A stretch of DNA of 64,000 nucleotides, taken from assembly GCA_046520405.1 (NCBI GenBank), contig JBKGHI010000015.1:1-64000 (forward strand), read 5' to 3'. The notes beneath the pieces were generated by a model that saw only the letters and a program-made list of their open reading frames with translations, made no database searches and was not told the DNA's origin. This document shows, one piece after another, positions 15,400 through 24,787 of this stretch; the stretch's first letter is position 1; each line of letters begins with the position of its first letter. Source of the stretch: Myxococcus sp046520405 (GTDB lineage: Bacteria; Myxococcota; Myxococcia; Myxococcales; Myxococcaceae). The translations under genes and the position numbers were made by a program.

Positions 15400-17523
15400 T
15401 CAGGCCGCCAGCGTGCCCGAATCCAGGGTCTTCTGGGCCGTGGTGGCCATGTTCTCCGCCAGCGCCTGGACGGAGCGCGCCACGTTGCGCGTGTCCTGCA
15501 CGGTGTCCAGCGTCTCCTGCATCTGCGAGGACATGTCCTGGATGGCCACGGCGATCTGCGCGGTGCCCGCGTTCTGCTGGGACACGGCCGCGGAGATCTG
15601 CCGCACGTTGGTGCTGGTGTCGGTGATGATGCCCGTCAGCCGCTGGAGCTGCGTCCCGGAGACGCGCACCGCGTCCAGGCTCGTCTGCACCCGCTGCGCT
15701 CCCTGCTCACTCATCTTCGCGGTTTCCCTCATGCTCACGCTGACGCTGTCGAGCACGTCCCGGATGCGCTGGGTGGCGACGACGGACTGGTCCGCCAGGC
15801 TGCGCACCTCGCGAGACACCACCGCGAAGCCCCGGCCATGCTCTCCGCTGCGCGCCGCCTCGATGGCCGCGTTGACGGCCAGCATGTTGGACTGGTCCGC
15901 GAGGCCCTTCACCGTGTCGACGATGCTGGAGATCTCCCGCGCTCGGGAGTCGAGTTGAAGGATGCGCCGGGCCATCTCCGACACTTCGCCGCCAATGGCC
16001 TCCAGGTTGGACAGCGTCCGCGCAATGGCGGCGCCGCCCTCGCGTCCCGCCTCCTCGGCCTCCACGACGGACTGGGCCAGCACCTGGGCCTTCTCGTCCG
16101 TCACCACCGAGCCCTGACGGATTTCCTGCACCGTCTGGTCCAGCTCCTTGAGGGCGGCGGACTGCCGGCTGACGCCCACTGTCTGCGCTTCGCTCGACTC
16201 ACGGAGGCCGTGGGCAACGGACACCAGCTCCGCGGCGCCCCTGCCCATGCCCTCCGCCAGTTGCTGCACGTCCATGCGCCGTGCTTCCAGTTGCCGCGCG
16301 TGGGACGCCAGGGCGCGCGCCACCAGGAGGAAGCGCCGCGCGACGATGCCCACCAGCGACGCCGTGAGCGCCAGGAAGCCCCAGTGCACGAACCAGCCCC
16401 CCATGGCCGCCGAGCTCAGCAGCGGCAGCATGGTCATCACCAGGAGCGCGACCAGTGCCGCCAGGCCCACGCTGAAGATGCGTGCATCGACGTTGCCCCG
16501 GTACGCGGCGACGAGGATGACGACGACGTACGTCAGCAGGGTGGGGATGGTGTACAGCACGAGGAACTGGAACAACTGGCTCGCGAGCCGCGGGTCCACC
16601 AGCACGATGACGGTCTGGATGGCCGCGGACACGGACACGCTCCACACGAGCACCCGGAACCAGCGCAGCCGGTCCTCCAGGATGCCCTCCCGGATGAACC
16701 AGCCCAGGCCCGGAAGCAGGCAGTAGGCCCCCACGAAGGTGATCTGCGCAGCCGCCCCCTCCATGTCCCAGGCCAGCGTCAACACGTTGCTCAGGCCCAC
16801 GAGCAGGACGCCGGAACCCCCGGCGAACACGGCGAGCGCGCCCAGCATGCGCCGCTGCCCCTTCAGCAGCGTCATCACCAGGGCGCCGCCGCCGATGACC
16901 ACGAGCAGCAGCCCTGTTCCGAAGGGCGCCAGCCCCTCCCGGACGACCCGCGACATCAGCACATGCTGTTCACCCACGCGCGCATGCTGGGTGATGCCAA
17001 TGGCCTTCGTGGTGCTCTGGATGCGGAACATCACGCGGGTGCCCTGCGCGGAGGCGGGCAAGGGAATCATGTGCCGCAGGATGCTCTCGCGCGCCTCGAT
17101 GCCCGAAGGGTTCAGCGTCCCATTCACATAGATTCGCTGCCCGCCGGCGTAGACCTCGAAGGCGTTGGACACGGAGCCCAGCATCAGGGCGGGGGCACCC
17201 CAGCCCGCATCCGGAATGGGGATGCTCACCCACAGCAGGGTGTGCTGGCCTCGGCCCGGGGGAATCTGGAGCGCCTGCATGGACTCCCAGCCCACGGTGC
17301 CATCCTCACGGGCCCAGACAGGCACGCCATCCGGCCCCAGGGGGGAGTCTCCCCAGCGGTAGCGCCATCCCAACTGGAGCTCTGTTCCGCCCGAGGCCGC
17401 CCGCGCCAGCACATCCGAGGGCCAGGTGAGCGACAGCAGCAGGAGCCACACCAGACCCGAAAGCCAGCGGTGCGAGACGTATGGCATTGCTGACACGGGT
17501 TGCGAGACAGGAGTCCTGGCCAT
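15400..17523 (-). CDS. Methyl-accepting chemotaxis protein with 7TMR-DISM-like sensor half
   Basis: Chemoreceptor-like signalling protein, 707 aa. A signal peptide (~1-42) is followed by an extracytoplasmic beta-rich domain (~45-185), then about seven hydrophobic segments (~195-385), an arrangement like 7TMR-DISM sensors, with no evident HAMP. The cytoplasmic part (~400-700) is a long coiled coil with the conserved hairpin tip SNMLAVNAAIEAARSGEHGR and GFAVVSREVRSLADQS that bind CheA/CheW. No che genes are nearby, so it is an orphan receptor. An in-frame ATG at 17487 would give a shorter signal peptide and is a fair alternative start. Confidence 0.9.
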   Translation of the reverse strand: MARTPVSQPVSAMPYVSHRWLSGLVWLLLLSLTWPSDVLARAASGGTELQLGWRYRWGDSPLGPDGVPVWAREDGTVGWESMQALQIPPGRGQHTLLWVSIPIPDAGWGAPALMLGSVSNAFEVYAGGQRIYVNGTLNPSGIEARESILRHMIPLPASAQGTRVMFRIQSTTKAIGITQHARVGEQHVLMSRVVREGLAPFGTGLLLVVIGGGALVMTLLKGQRRMLGALAVFAGGSGVLLVGLSNVLTLAWDMEGAAAQITFVGAYCLLPGLGWFIREGILEDRLRWFRVLVWSVSVSAAIQTVIVLVDPRLASQLFQFLVLYTIPTLLTYVVVILVAAYRGNVDARIFSVGLAALVALLVMTMLPLLSSAAMGGWFVHWGFLALTASLVGIVARRFLLVARALASHARQLEARRMDVQQLAEGMGRGAAELVSVAHGLRESSEAQTVGVSRQSAALKELDQTVQEIRQGSVVTDEKAQVLAQSVVEAEEAGREGGAAIARTLSNLEAIGGEVSEMARRILQLDSRAREISSIVDTVKGLADQSNMLAVNAAIEAARSGEHGRGFAVVSREVRSLADQSVVATQRIRDVLDSVSVSMRETAKMSEQGAQRVQTSLDAVRVSGTQLQRLTGIITDTSTNVRQISAAVSQQNAGTAQIAVAIQDMSSQMQETLDTVQDTRNVARSVQALAENMATTAQKTLDSGTLAA

Positions 17524-17602
17524 GGCGCCGCGATACTTCTAGGTCCACGGCCGCGCTGCAACCGGGGCTCGAACACCCCGGCTGCCTTTGGTGGTATCCA
17601 TT

Positions 17603-17658
17603 GCTTTCACGGAATGAAACGCTGTCATCTGTGATGAACAAGCGCATGCCGTGAAAGC
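17603..17658. other. Long-range perfect inverted repeat upstream of the chemoreceptor
   Basis: GCTTTCACGG (17603-17612) and CCGTGAAAGC (17649-17658) form a perfect 10-bp inverted repeat with a 36-bp spacer. A second small repeat, CCGGGG/CCCCGG, lies nearer the start (about 17563-17582). They sit in the 205-bp gap between two minus-strand genes, so they could be a regulator site for the receptor gene or end-of-transcript structure for the ene-reductase gene. Confidence 0.4.
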
Positions 17659-17728
17659 GGACTCCTCGTGCAGCGCGGCCCATGTCAGGGATTGGCTGTC
17701 TTCCGCGCCTGGATTCCCGAGACGCCGC

Positions 17729-18814
17729 TCAAGCTGCGCTGTCCGCCACGAAGTCGCGCCAGTTGCGCATGTAGTTCACGAAGACGTCGGACAGGCCTTC
17801 GGCGTGGAGCGTGGTGGGGGACAGTGGCGGGACCTGGAGCGGGATGCCCCGCTGGATGCGCCGGGGCCAGTCGTGGTTCGCGATGCCCGCGCGGCCCACG
17901 GCCACGGCATCCGCCCCGCGCGCGAGCTGGGCCTCCGCGTCCTCGCGCGTGCGCACCTCGCCCGCGACGACGATGCGCATGTCCGGCCCCACGGCCTGGC
18001 GGAACAGCGGCGTCGCGTGCTGGTCCGGCCGCTTCCGGGTGTTGAGGGCGGCCTTCCAGAGCGACAGGTGGAGGATGTCCACGCCCTCGTCCTTGAGCAT
18101 CCGTGCGACCTCGAGCGACTCATCCAGGTCCAGCCCCTTGGCCTGCCCCGCGTCCTCCGGGGAGATGCGGACGGCGAGCACCAGGGAGGGCGCCGCGCGC
18201 TTCACCGCGCGGACCGTCTCCTGGAGGAGCCGCCAGCGATTCTCCAGGGAACCGCCCCAGCGGTCCTTCCGGCGGTTGAACACGGTGCTCAGGAACTGCG
18301 ACAGCAGATACCCATGCGCGCCATGGAGCTCCACGGCGTCGAAGCCCGCATCGGCGCAGCGTCGCGCGGCGTTCGCGAAGGCGGTGATGACGCCTTCGAT
18401 GTCTGCCTCCGTGGCCTCGCGGCAGCGGAGGCCATCACTGTCGTAGGCGCTGGCGCTCCACACCTCGCGCTGGCTGACCTCCGCATTGGCGCGCAGCCCG
18501 CCGTGGAAGAGCTGCGCGGAGAGCAGGGCGCCGCCCTGGTGGATGCGCTCGGCGAGCCGCTTCAGGCCGGGCAGCATCGCGTCGTCGTGCACGCCCATCT
18601 CGCCCTGCCACGTCTTGCCGTCCTGGGCGACGTGGGTTGCGCACGTCTCCACCAGGCCGAATCCGCCGTCGGCGCGCATCGCGAGGAAGCGAAGCTCCGC
18701 GTCGGAGAGCGAACCATCGGGGTGGCTCTGCGTGTTCGTCAGGGGCGCCAGCCAGATGCGGTTGGGCGCGATGACCTTCTTCCGGAGCTCGAGGGGAGCG
18801 AACAGGTCTGTCAT
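17729..18814 (-). CDS. NADH:flavin oxidoreductase, old yellow enzyme family
   Basis: FMN-dependent ene-reductase-type TIM barrel, 361 aa from the ATG at 18814, which gives the canonical MTDLFAPLELRKKVIAPNRI. An in-frame TTG at 18847 overlapping the upstream stop (TTGA) is the alternative. Visible motifs: PLTNTQSHPDG near the FMN site, QLFHGG (~100), the substrate-binding-type ELHGAHGYLLSQFLS (~165) and RKDRWGGSLENR (~186), and a C-terminal phosphate-binding region RIVVAGEVRTREDAE. The substrate cannot be inferred. It lies 29 nt after the WG-repeat gene on the same strand and is probably co-transcribed. Confidence 0.9.
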   Translation of the reverse strand: MTDLFAPLELRKKVIAPNRIWLAPLTNTQSHPDGSLSDAELRFLAMRADGGFGLVETCATHVAQDGKTWQGEMGVHDDAMLPGLKRLAERIHQGGALLSAQLFHGGLRANAEVSQREVWSASAYDSDGLRCREATEADIEGVITAFANAARRCADAGFDAVELHGAHGYLLSQFLSTVFNRRKDRWGGSLENRWRLLQETVRAVKRAAPSLVLAVRISPEDAGQAKGLDLDESLEVARMLKDEGVDILHLSLWKAALNTRKRPDQHATPLFRQAVGPDMRIVVAGEVRTREDAEAQLARGADAVAVGRAGIANHDWPRRIQRGIPLQVPPLSPTTLHAEGLSDVFVNYMRNWRDFVADSAA

Positions 18815-18843
18815 GTCGGCATCTCGCTTTCGAAGTGGGTGAG

Positions 18844-19752
18844 TCAATCGTCGAACGCCACCGCGGCGCGTCCGTCCGCGAAGGGCTGGGCCATGGTGAA
18901 GCGCGGTTCAAGCGCCCAGCTTCCATCCGGGTGGAGGTAGCCGAACCGCGTGCCCTGCTTGACCGGGGCCAGTCCCTGGAAGAAGCCGCCCACCACGGCG
19001 TCGTAGGTTGCGGGAATCACCAGTTGGCCAGCGCGGTCGATGAAGCCGTACTTGCCCTTCACCTTCACGGGGGCGAGCCCTTCGGAGAAGAAGCATTCGC
19101 TCAGGTCCTCGTCCCACGAGGACCATTGGGGCGCCAGGGCCCAGGCGCCGGCATCGTCCACGAAGCCGAACTTCTTGCCCTGGTGGACCAGCGTGAGGCC
19201 CTCCTTGGCGCGGAGGCCCATGCTCTTGAACGTGTAGCTGGCCAGGCACTCGCCCTTCGTGTCGATGAGCCGGCTCGCCTCGCCCTTGGGGGGCTTCTTC
19301 AGCGCGACCTGGGCCTTGCCCTGGACGAAGGACCTCGCCAGCCCGCCCCCGAAGCCGTCGAGCACGACCTCGCCCGCCTTGTTGATGTACTTGTCCGACG
19401 CCGCCGCTCCCGAGGGCGTCACGGCGGCCAGCCCATCGCTGAAGGGGCGCACCAGGGCGTAGTTGGTCCCGTTCACCCCGTACCGGGTGAAGTTGGACAG
19501 GAACCGGACCGGCAGCACCACGGTGCCCTGAAGATTGACGAAGCCCTCGCCGGTCAGCGCCAGTCCGTCGCTGAAGCCGGTCATGGCGCGCTCCACGCGA
19601 AGCTGTTCCTTCCCCTGCGGGTCGATGAAGGCCCAGCCGCCCTCGGCGAGCCGGAGGCGCACGAGCCCTTCGTTGAAGCGGAAGAGATTCTTGTGGGGCG
19701 TGGGAATGACGAGCTTCCCCTCGAGGTCGATGTAGCCGTGGCCGCTGGGCAT
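18844..19752 (-). CDS. WG-repeat (KWG Leptospira-type) protein
   Basis: Protein built from WG repeats, 302 aa. At least six degenerate repeats of the form F-x-E-G-L-A-x-V...G-(Y/F)-I-D-x-x-G-x-x-V-(I/L)-P are visible, e.g. KFGFVDDAGAWALAPQW, KYGFIDRAGQLVIPATY and RFGYLHPDGSWALEPRF. No signal peptide is seen at this start, so it may be cytoplasmic, although related proteins are often exported. WG repeats form beta-structures of uncertain, probably binding, function. There is no clear ribosome-binding site before the ATG. The gene is followed closely by the ene-reductase. Confidence 0.85.
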   Translation of the reverse strand: MPSGHGYIDLEGKLVIPTPHKNLFRFNEGLVRLRLAEGGWAFIDPQGKEQLRVERAMTGFSDGLALTGEGFVNLQGTVVLPVRFLSNFTRYGVNGTNYALVRPFSDGLAAVTPSGAAASDKYINKAGEVVLDGFGGGLARSFVQGKAQVALKKPPKGEASRLIDTKGECLASYTFKSMGLRAKEGLTLVHQGKKFGFVDDAGAWALAPQWSSWDEDLSECFFSEGLAPVKVKGKYGFIDRAGQLVIPATYDAVVGGFFQGLAPVKQGTRFGYLHPDGSWALEPRFTMAQPFADGRAAVAFDD

Positions 19753-19921
19753 GGGGCGCGGGGTATAACCTGTGCCTCGGGGTCCCGCCTGTCCCAGGAC
19801 GAAACCAGGGGCCGAGAGGAAAGGGCGGCTGGACGCCCGCGGACCCTGGCGGCTACGGTTCGCGCCGAATCACCGCCCTCATTCCCCCCGCGTCCTGCTC
19901 CGTGACCGAGGAGAGCCTCTG

Positions 19922-21073
19922 ATGCCGTCCCAGCCCGCCCCCGACTTCGACATCTCTTCCGTGGACGTGGAGGGCTTCCACCGCGAGCTGAAGGCGCTGC
20001 GTGAGCAACTGGACGCCTCGCTGGGCGAAGCGGACGCGGCGCACCTGCGGAAGATTGAGCGTTGGGGCCGCGCGGCGACCGTGCTGGGCGCGGCGACCTG
20101 TTGGGTGGCGCCGAACCCGCTCAGCGCGGCGGCGCTCAGTGTCGGCCGGTCGGCGCGTTGGCTGCTGATGCACCATGTGGGGCACCGGGGTTACGACCGG
20201 GTGCCGGGCCTGCCTGCCTCCCGCACGGGCAAGGGCTTTGCCAAGGGGAATCGCCGCTACCTCGACTGGCTGGACTGGATGCTGCCGGAGGCCTGGGTGT
20301 TCGAGCACAACGTGCTCCACCACTCGCATACGGGCGAGGACGCGGACCCCGACCTCTTGGAGCGCAACGCGGAGGGGACGCTGCGCAACCCGGAGCGCCC
20401 CCTGGCGCTGCGGTATGTCCAGCTCGCGTTGCTCGCGCTGACGTGGCGGGCCAGCTACTACGCGCCGGAGACGCTCAGCTCGCTGCGCCGCAAGGGCCGG
20501 CGCAAGGGTGGGGAGCTGACGCGCGAGGAGCTGAAGGAGCTGCTGCTGAAGTGCTACCTGCCGTACTCGGCGGTGCAGTTCGGGCTCTTCCCGGCGCTCT
20601 ACCTGGTGCTCGGGCCGTGGGCGTCGTTCAGCGCGTTCTGCAACTCGGTGATGGCGGACGTCTTCACCAGCCTCCACACGTTCCTGGTGGTGGGGCCGAA
20701 CCACACGGGCGAGGACCTGTACCGGTTCGACTCGAAGCCAGACAGCCGTGGCGAGCGCTACGTGCAGCAGGTGATTGGCAGCGCGAACTACCGGACGGGC
20801 GGGGACCTGAACGACTTCGCGCACCTGTGGCTGAACTACCAGATTGAGCACCACATCTGGCCGGACCTGCCGATGCTGAAGTACCGGGAGGCGCAGCCGC
20901 TGGTGAAGGCCCTCTGCGAGAAGTACGGCATCCCGTACGTGCAGGAGAGCGTCTGGACGCGCGCCAAGAAGATGGTGGACGTCGTCGTGGGCAAGGCGTC
21001 CATGAAGAAGCTCGCGCCGAAGGTGCAGGCCGCGGAGCACGTCCCGGCCGCGGCGCCTGCTCCCGCGGCCTGA
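19922..21073 (+). CDS. Membrane fatty acid desaturase
   Basis: Di-iron membrane fatty-acyl desaturase, 383 aa. The ATG at 19922 follows GAGGAGAG; sequence further upstream is not family-like. The His boxes that bind the di-iron centre are seen at HHVGHRGYD (~82), EHNVLHHSHT (~128-137) and QIEHHIWPDLP (~306-316), along with hydrophobic pairs between them. The last box (QxxHH form) resembles acyl-lipid desaturases. A Pro/Ala-rich tail closes the protein. Such enzymes tune membrane fluidity; the double-bond position cannot be told from sequence. Convergent with the SRPBCC gene 15 bp away. Confidence 0.9.
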   Translation: MPSQPAPDFDISSVDVEGFHRELKALREQLDASLGEADAAHLRKIERWGRAATVLGAATCWVAPNPLSAAALSVGRSARWLLMHHVGHRGYDRVPGLPASRTGKGFAKGNRRYLDWLDWMLPEAWVFEHNVLHHSHTGEDADPDLLERNAEGTLRNPERPLALRYVQLALLALTWRASYYAPETLSSLRRKGRRKGGELTREELKELLLKCYLPYSAVQFGLFPALYLVLGPWASFSAFCNSVMADVFTSLHTFLVVGPNHTGEDLYRFDSKPDSRGERYVQQVIGSANYRTGGDLNDFAHLWLNYQIEHHIWPDLPMLKYREAQPLVKALCEKYGIPYVQESVWTRAKKMVDVVVGKASMKKLAPKVQAAEHVPAAAPAPAA

Positions 21074-21088
21074 GTCCGGACGGCGGCG

Positions 21089-21571
21089 CTACTCGGTGTA
21101 CTCCGCGAGGTTCGCCAGGGTCGAGGTCAGGCCCTGGATGTGGTCTTCCTGGCGGATGCCTCCGGGCACGTTCTCACAGATGACGGTGACCTGGGTGCCC
21201 CCGGCGACGGGCGTCAGCGTCCAGGTCATGGTCATCGTGCCGGCGTAGGCCGGGTCGGCTGAGTCGAACTTGAAGCACTGCACGACGCGTTCATCGGGCA
21301 CGAGCTCCACGAAGACGCCTTCGACGACGTCTTCGTTCGCGGAGGTCTTTCCCGGCGCTGAGGGGTCCGGGCTGTCGTAGGAGAGTGTCATCCGGTACTC
21401 CCCACCCGGGTACGGCGCGAATGCGTCGAGGTTGCCTTTCATTCCCGCCGGTGGGAGCCAGATACTCACGGCTTGGGGCTCCACAAAGGCTCGATAGAGC
21501 TTTTGGGGCGAAGCCGCGATGACTCGTGACGCGGTGTCGGTTCTCTTCCCGTGTCCATGAATGTTCGTCAT
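21089..21571 (-). CDS. SRPBCC / AHSA1-like protein
   Basis: START-fold (SRPBCC, AHSA1/Hsp90-activator-like) protein, 160 aa. It begins with the family pattern ...ASRVIAASPQKLYRAFVEPQAVSIWLPP (split over ~15-42) and contains GGEYRMTLSYD and the closing TWTLTPVAGGTQVTVICENVP strand-helix motif. These domains form a hydrophobic ligand-binding cavity; many are annotated as activators or polyketide-like cyclases with no proven role. It starts 28 nt after the preceding minus-strand gene, so the two may form an operon. Confidence 0.85.
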   Translation of the reverse strand: MTNIHGHGKRTDTASRVIAASPQKLYRAFVEPQAVSIWLPPAGMKGNLDAFAPYPGGEYRMTLSYDSPDPSAPGKTSANEDVVEGVFVELVPDERVVQCFKFDSADPAYAGTMTMTWTLTPVAGGTQVTVICENVPGGIRQEDHIQGLTSTLANLAEYTE

Positions 21572-21598
21572 GTCGTCAACCTGCTCGGTGAGGTGTGG

Positions 21599-22093
21599 CT
21601 ACGCGCGCCGTCGTCGTGAGGAGGCCGTGGTGCGCTCCAGGGTCTTCCTCGCGGAGGCTCCGGCGGCGTCCTGTCGCACGGCCTCCACGTCCACCACGCG
21701 GGCACCATCCGGTGGCACGGGCGGGCCCAGCGTCACGACGAGCACGCGGTAGGACTCCTCCAGCCGCTTGTGCAGCTTGGAGAAGATGAGCTGGGCGGTG
21801 CCGGGCATGTCCTCGGTGTACGTGAAGTACCAGCGCAGCTCGTCCAGGCGGCCGTAGAAGTGGTCCACCACCGCTTGTTCCTGCTCGGGCAGGTGGATGA
21901 GCTGGTCGAACGCGCCGCCGGCATAGCGCGAGGCGATGGTGCCCAGGAGCGGCTCGCGGCTGCGCAAGCGCGAGAAGAGGGCGAACATCTCATCCCGGCG
22001 CGCATCGAGCCTGCGCATGATGCCCGCGGCGTCCATCGCGAGCAGGTTTCGGACGCGGGAAGCCAATTCCTCGGCCTTCTTGCGACGAGCCAT
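21599..22093 (-). CDS. Conserved hypothetical protein, no recognised domain
   Basis: 164-aa protein I do not recognise. It is mostly predicted helical, with a basic start (MARRKKAEELASRV), a central acidic/aromatic stretch (FYGRLDELRWYFTYTEDMPG, ~78-97) and a very basic Arg-rich C-terminus (SSRRRRA). No membrane segment or signal peptide is visible. Its ATG lies 17 nt after the stop of the TonB-like gene on the same strand, so they are probably transcribed together, with the SRPBCC gene downstream. No function is proposed. Confidence 0.7.
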   Translation of the reverse strand: MARRKKAEELASRVRNLLAMDAAGIMRRLDARRDEMFALFSRLRSREPLLGTIASRYAGGAFDQLIHLPEQEQAVVDHFYGRLDELRWYFTYTEDMPGTAQLIFSKLHKRLEESYRVLVVTLGPPVPPDGARVVDVEAVRQDAAGASARKTLERTTASSRRRRA

Positions 22094-22110
22094 GGCCGGT
22101 CAGCCTAGCA

Positions 22111-23146
22111 TCAGTAGACGCGCAACAGTTGGGAGCGGCACACGAAGCGCGGATTGCGGAAGTCGATGACCTCGATGTCGCCCGTGGTCTCCTCGAAGCG
22201 CCCCGCCAGGATGCCCGCGGCGCTCGCGGCGGCGATGTACCAGGCGTCCTGCCCCTGCAGCTCCTTGAGCTTGCGCAGGTACACGACGCGGCCTTCCACG
22301 GCCCACAAGGTGTGGATGCCGTCGGCTCGGACGCCGCGGGCAGCGGTGGGAGCTTCGCCAGGGCGGCGGGCACGGCGTTCAAGACGAAGGCATCGTAGGC
22401 CGCGTTGCCACTCAGCCCGATGAGCTTCGCGTCGCGCAGCGAACCGTCCACGTTCTGCACCAGCTCCAGCGTCACGACGAGCTTCGAGCCACCCCCTGCC
22501 GCCAGATGCTGGAGCTCCCGCCCGGCCTGCGCGAAGAGGCGCGGACGCTCCATGGACTCATCGCCCTCGCGCTTCTGGAGCTCGAAGAGGTTTTCTTCCA
22601 GGGTCGGCGCCGTGGGCGAGCGGGCGCCGCCTGGATTGCCCGTGGCGCCAAAGCGGCCGGCGTGGTCCGCCCACGCAGCGCGGGCCTGGTGCAGCAGTCG
22701 GGTGCCGGGGAACACGGGCGCATCTTCGAGCCCCTTTTCGAGCGCCGCACGGAGCCGGCTGAAGGACGGGTCGATGAGGCCATTGGCGACGCGGAGTTCT
22801 CCGAAGGCGCATCGGAGGGTGGCGCGACGGCGAGGCCATCCGGTGTGGCTCTGCCCGTGGGAACGTCAGAATCGTCCGGAGCCGGCGCATCGGACCCCGT
22901 GGACGAACGGGGCCTGGCCGAAACCGATGGCGTCTTGGTCGGAGCCTGCCCACCGGGGCTCGGCGAGGGCACCGGCTGCCGTGGCACCGAGGGAGTCATC
23001 ACGATGTCCACCGCGAGCGGCCTCGACGTGATGGTCCGCCGTGTCGGCTGTTCCACCGGGTCGACGGCCCAGAGCAGGCAGAGCAGTCCCGCGTGGATGG
23101 CGAGCGATACCAGCGCGGCCCCGCCGAGTCGTCGCATCCGCCGCAT
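22111..23146 (-). CDS. TonB-family energy-transducer-like protein (two frameshifts)
   Basis: TonB-like protein, ~345 aa if reading-frame breaks are repaired. The ATG at 23146 has GGAG 5 nt upstream. An N-terminal anchor (GGAALVSLAIHAGLLCLLWAV) is followed by a Pro/Ser-rich spanner and a helical region (RLRAALEKGLEDAPVFPG). A TonB-type C-terminal domain follows (VVTLELVQNVDGSLRDAKLI then GNAAYDAFVLNAVPAAL). The frame changes near 22795 (a missing G gives the join SGELRVANGLIDP) and again near 22340 (a missing G in GCGGCG gives PAGVRADGIHTLWAVEG). The protein then ends ...VCRSQLLRVY. It would couple proton-motive force to outer-membrane receptors, but no exbBD or receptor genes are adjacent. 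Confidence 0.75.
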
Positions 23147-23374
23147 CTCGACTCCTACGCTCCCAGGGGCGCTGCCTCCACGTCCCTCAACATAACCAGC
23201 AGGGAACCGCGACCGGACAGGCATACGTCCAGCCAGTCACGTCATTGCGTGCAGTCCCCATCACGGCTCCGACCGCGACCGTGCGCTGTTCAACGCAATG
23301 ACTCACTGCGACAAGGCATTCCTTTCGCTGGGACTGGCGCGCACGTCGGGTACGCTCATGGTTTCGAGGCCACC

Positions 23375-24153
23375 ATGAACGACGCACCCGATGATGGCTG
23401 TGCAGCCGAGCAGGGCTTGCTTCGGAGACCAGGCAGGTTGATGCCAGACGCGCTCCGGCGGCTCGTCGCGGAGACCTGGACGTTGCGCAGGCAGGAGGAG
23501 CTGGATGCCGGCTTGCGCTTCGCACGATTGGCGGAGTCGCTCGAACAACTTCGCACCCCGGCGCCCTGGTGGAGCTCGCTCGCCGGGCAGCGGAGGACGA
23601 ACGCCGCCACGCGGGCATGTGCGAGCTGATGGCGCGCACCTACGGCCAGGACACGATGCCTCCCGTGCCCGTGGTGGCGAGGGAGACCGCCCCGAAGGAG
23701 CTGAGCTTTGAGGAGCGCGTGCTGTACGAAGTCGTCGCCGCCTGCTGCATCTCGGAGACGGAGAGCACGGCGGGGCTGACGTGCGTGCTGGCCGTGGACG
23801 GACCGCCGCGGGTGCGCGCGGTGCTTCGCGACATCCTCCGGGACGAGGTGGCACACAGCCGGCTGGGTTGGGCCTACCTCACGCATGCCTCCGAGTCGGG
23901 CTCCGTGGCATTCCTGGCGCCGCACCTGCCCGCGATGCTGGAGGAGAGCGTGGCGCCCCGACTCTTCGCTCGGGGCGCGCCCGAAGCGGACAGCGCCGCG
24001 CTCCTGGCGCACGGCGTGTTGCCACACGCGCGCAAGGCCGAGGTCTTCATCCAGGCCCTGTTCGACGTCGTCTTCCCCAGCCTGGAGCGGTGCGGAGTCG
24101 ACACAGCCCATGGACGGGAGTGGGTGGAGCGCCGTCGTCAGTCCGGAACGTAG
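23375..24153 (+). CDS. Ferritin-like di-iron domain protein (one frameshift)
   Basis: Ferritin-like four-helix protein, ~259 aa after repair. Likely iron ligands are seen as EDERRHAGM, the Glu in CCISETESTAG and DEVAHSRLGW, the spaced Glu/ExxH pattern of the superfamily. The ATG at 23375 opens the first part (to ~residue 62). The frame is then lost at the CCCC run 23556-23559; one more C gives ...RTPGALVELARRAAEDE and continues cleanly to 24153. Substrate or storage role is unknown; it could be an oxidase or an iron-binding protein. It diverges from the TonB-like gene and is followed 22 nt later by def. Confidence 0.75.
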
Positions 24154-24175
24154 CCAGCCCTGCTACGCTGGCGGC

Positions 24176-24775
24176 ATGGTGCTCAAGATCGTCCAGGCAG
24201 GGGACCCGGTGCTGCGCCGGAAGGCGCGGGATTTGACGCCGGAGGAGATTGCCAGTCCGGAGACCGCGCGGCTCATCGAGCAGATGCGCGACACGATGCG
24301 GGACGCGCCCGGTGTCGGGCTCGCGGCGCCGCAAGTGGGCATCGGGCTGCGGTTGGTGGTGGTGGAGGACCGGGCCGAGTATCAGGCGGGCCTGTCGGAG
24401 AAGGAGCTGGCGGCGCGTGAGCGCACGCCGGTTCCCTTCCACGTCCTCATCAACCCCAGGCTCGTGGTGGAGGACTCGTCCCCCGCGGAGTTCCACGAAG
24501 GCTGCCTGAGCGTCTCGGGCTTCGCGGCGCTGGTGGCCCGCGCCAGCGCCGTGCGCGTGGAGGCCCTCGACGAGCACGGCAAGCCCGTGACGCTCCACGC
24601 TCGAGGATGGTACGCGCGCATTCTCCAGCACGAGCTGGACCACCTGGACGGTACCCTCTACGTGGACCGGATGGAGACGCGGAGCTTCACCACCGCGGAG
24701 AACCACCGCCGGCACCAGGCGGGGCGCACCACCGCGGAGCTGCGCGCCGAGCTGGGGCTGCCCGAGAAGAAGTAG
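24176..24775 (+). CDS. def: Peptide deformylase
   Basis: Removes the N-formyl group from nascent proteins; 199 aa. All three family motifs are intact: GVGLAAPQVG (~44-53), EGCLSV (~107-112, metal Cys) and QHELDHLDG (~150-158, two metal His plus catalytic Glu). The start ATG at 24176 gives the usual MVLKIVQAGDPVLRRKA. It is not next to fmt here, so it may be a secondary copy. A ~25-residue tail after the catalytic domain is typical of type I enzymes with a C-terminal extension. Confidence 0.97.
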   Translation: MVLKIVQAGDPVLRRKARDLTPEEIASPETARLIEQMRDTMRDAPGVGLAAPQVGIGLRLVVVEDRAEYQAGLSEKELAARERTPVPFHVLINPRLVVEDSSPAEFHEGCLSVSGFAALVARASAVRVEALDEHGKPVTLHARGWYARILQHELDHLDGTLYVDRMETRSFTTAENHRRHQAGRTTAELRAELGLPEKK

Positions 24776-24787
24776 GGCAGTCGCCCC

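Noticed and set aside
15355..17493. 712-codon open frame antisense to the chemoreceptor
   Set aside because: Shadow of the real gene; no ribosome-binding site and no recognisable domain.
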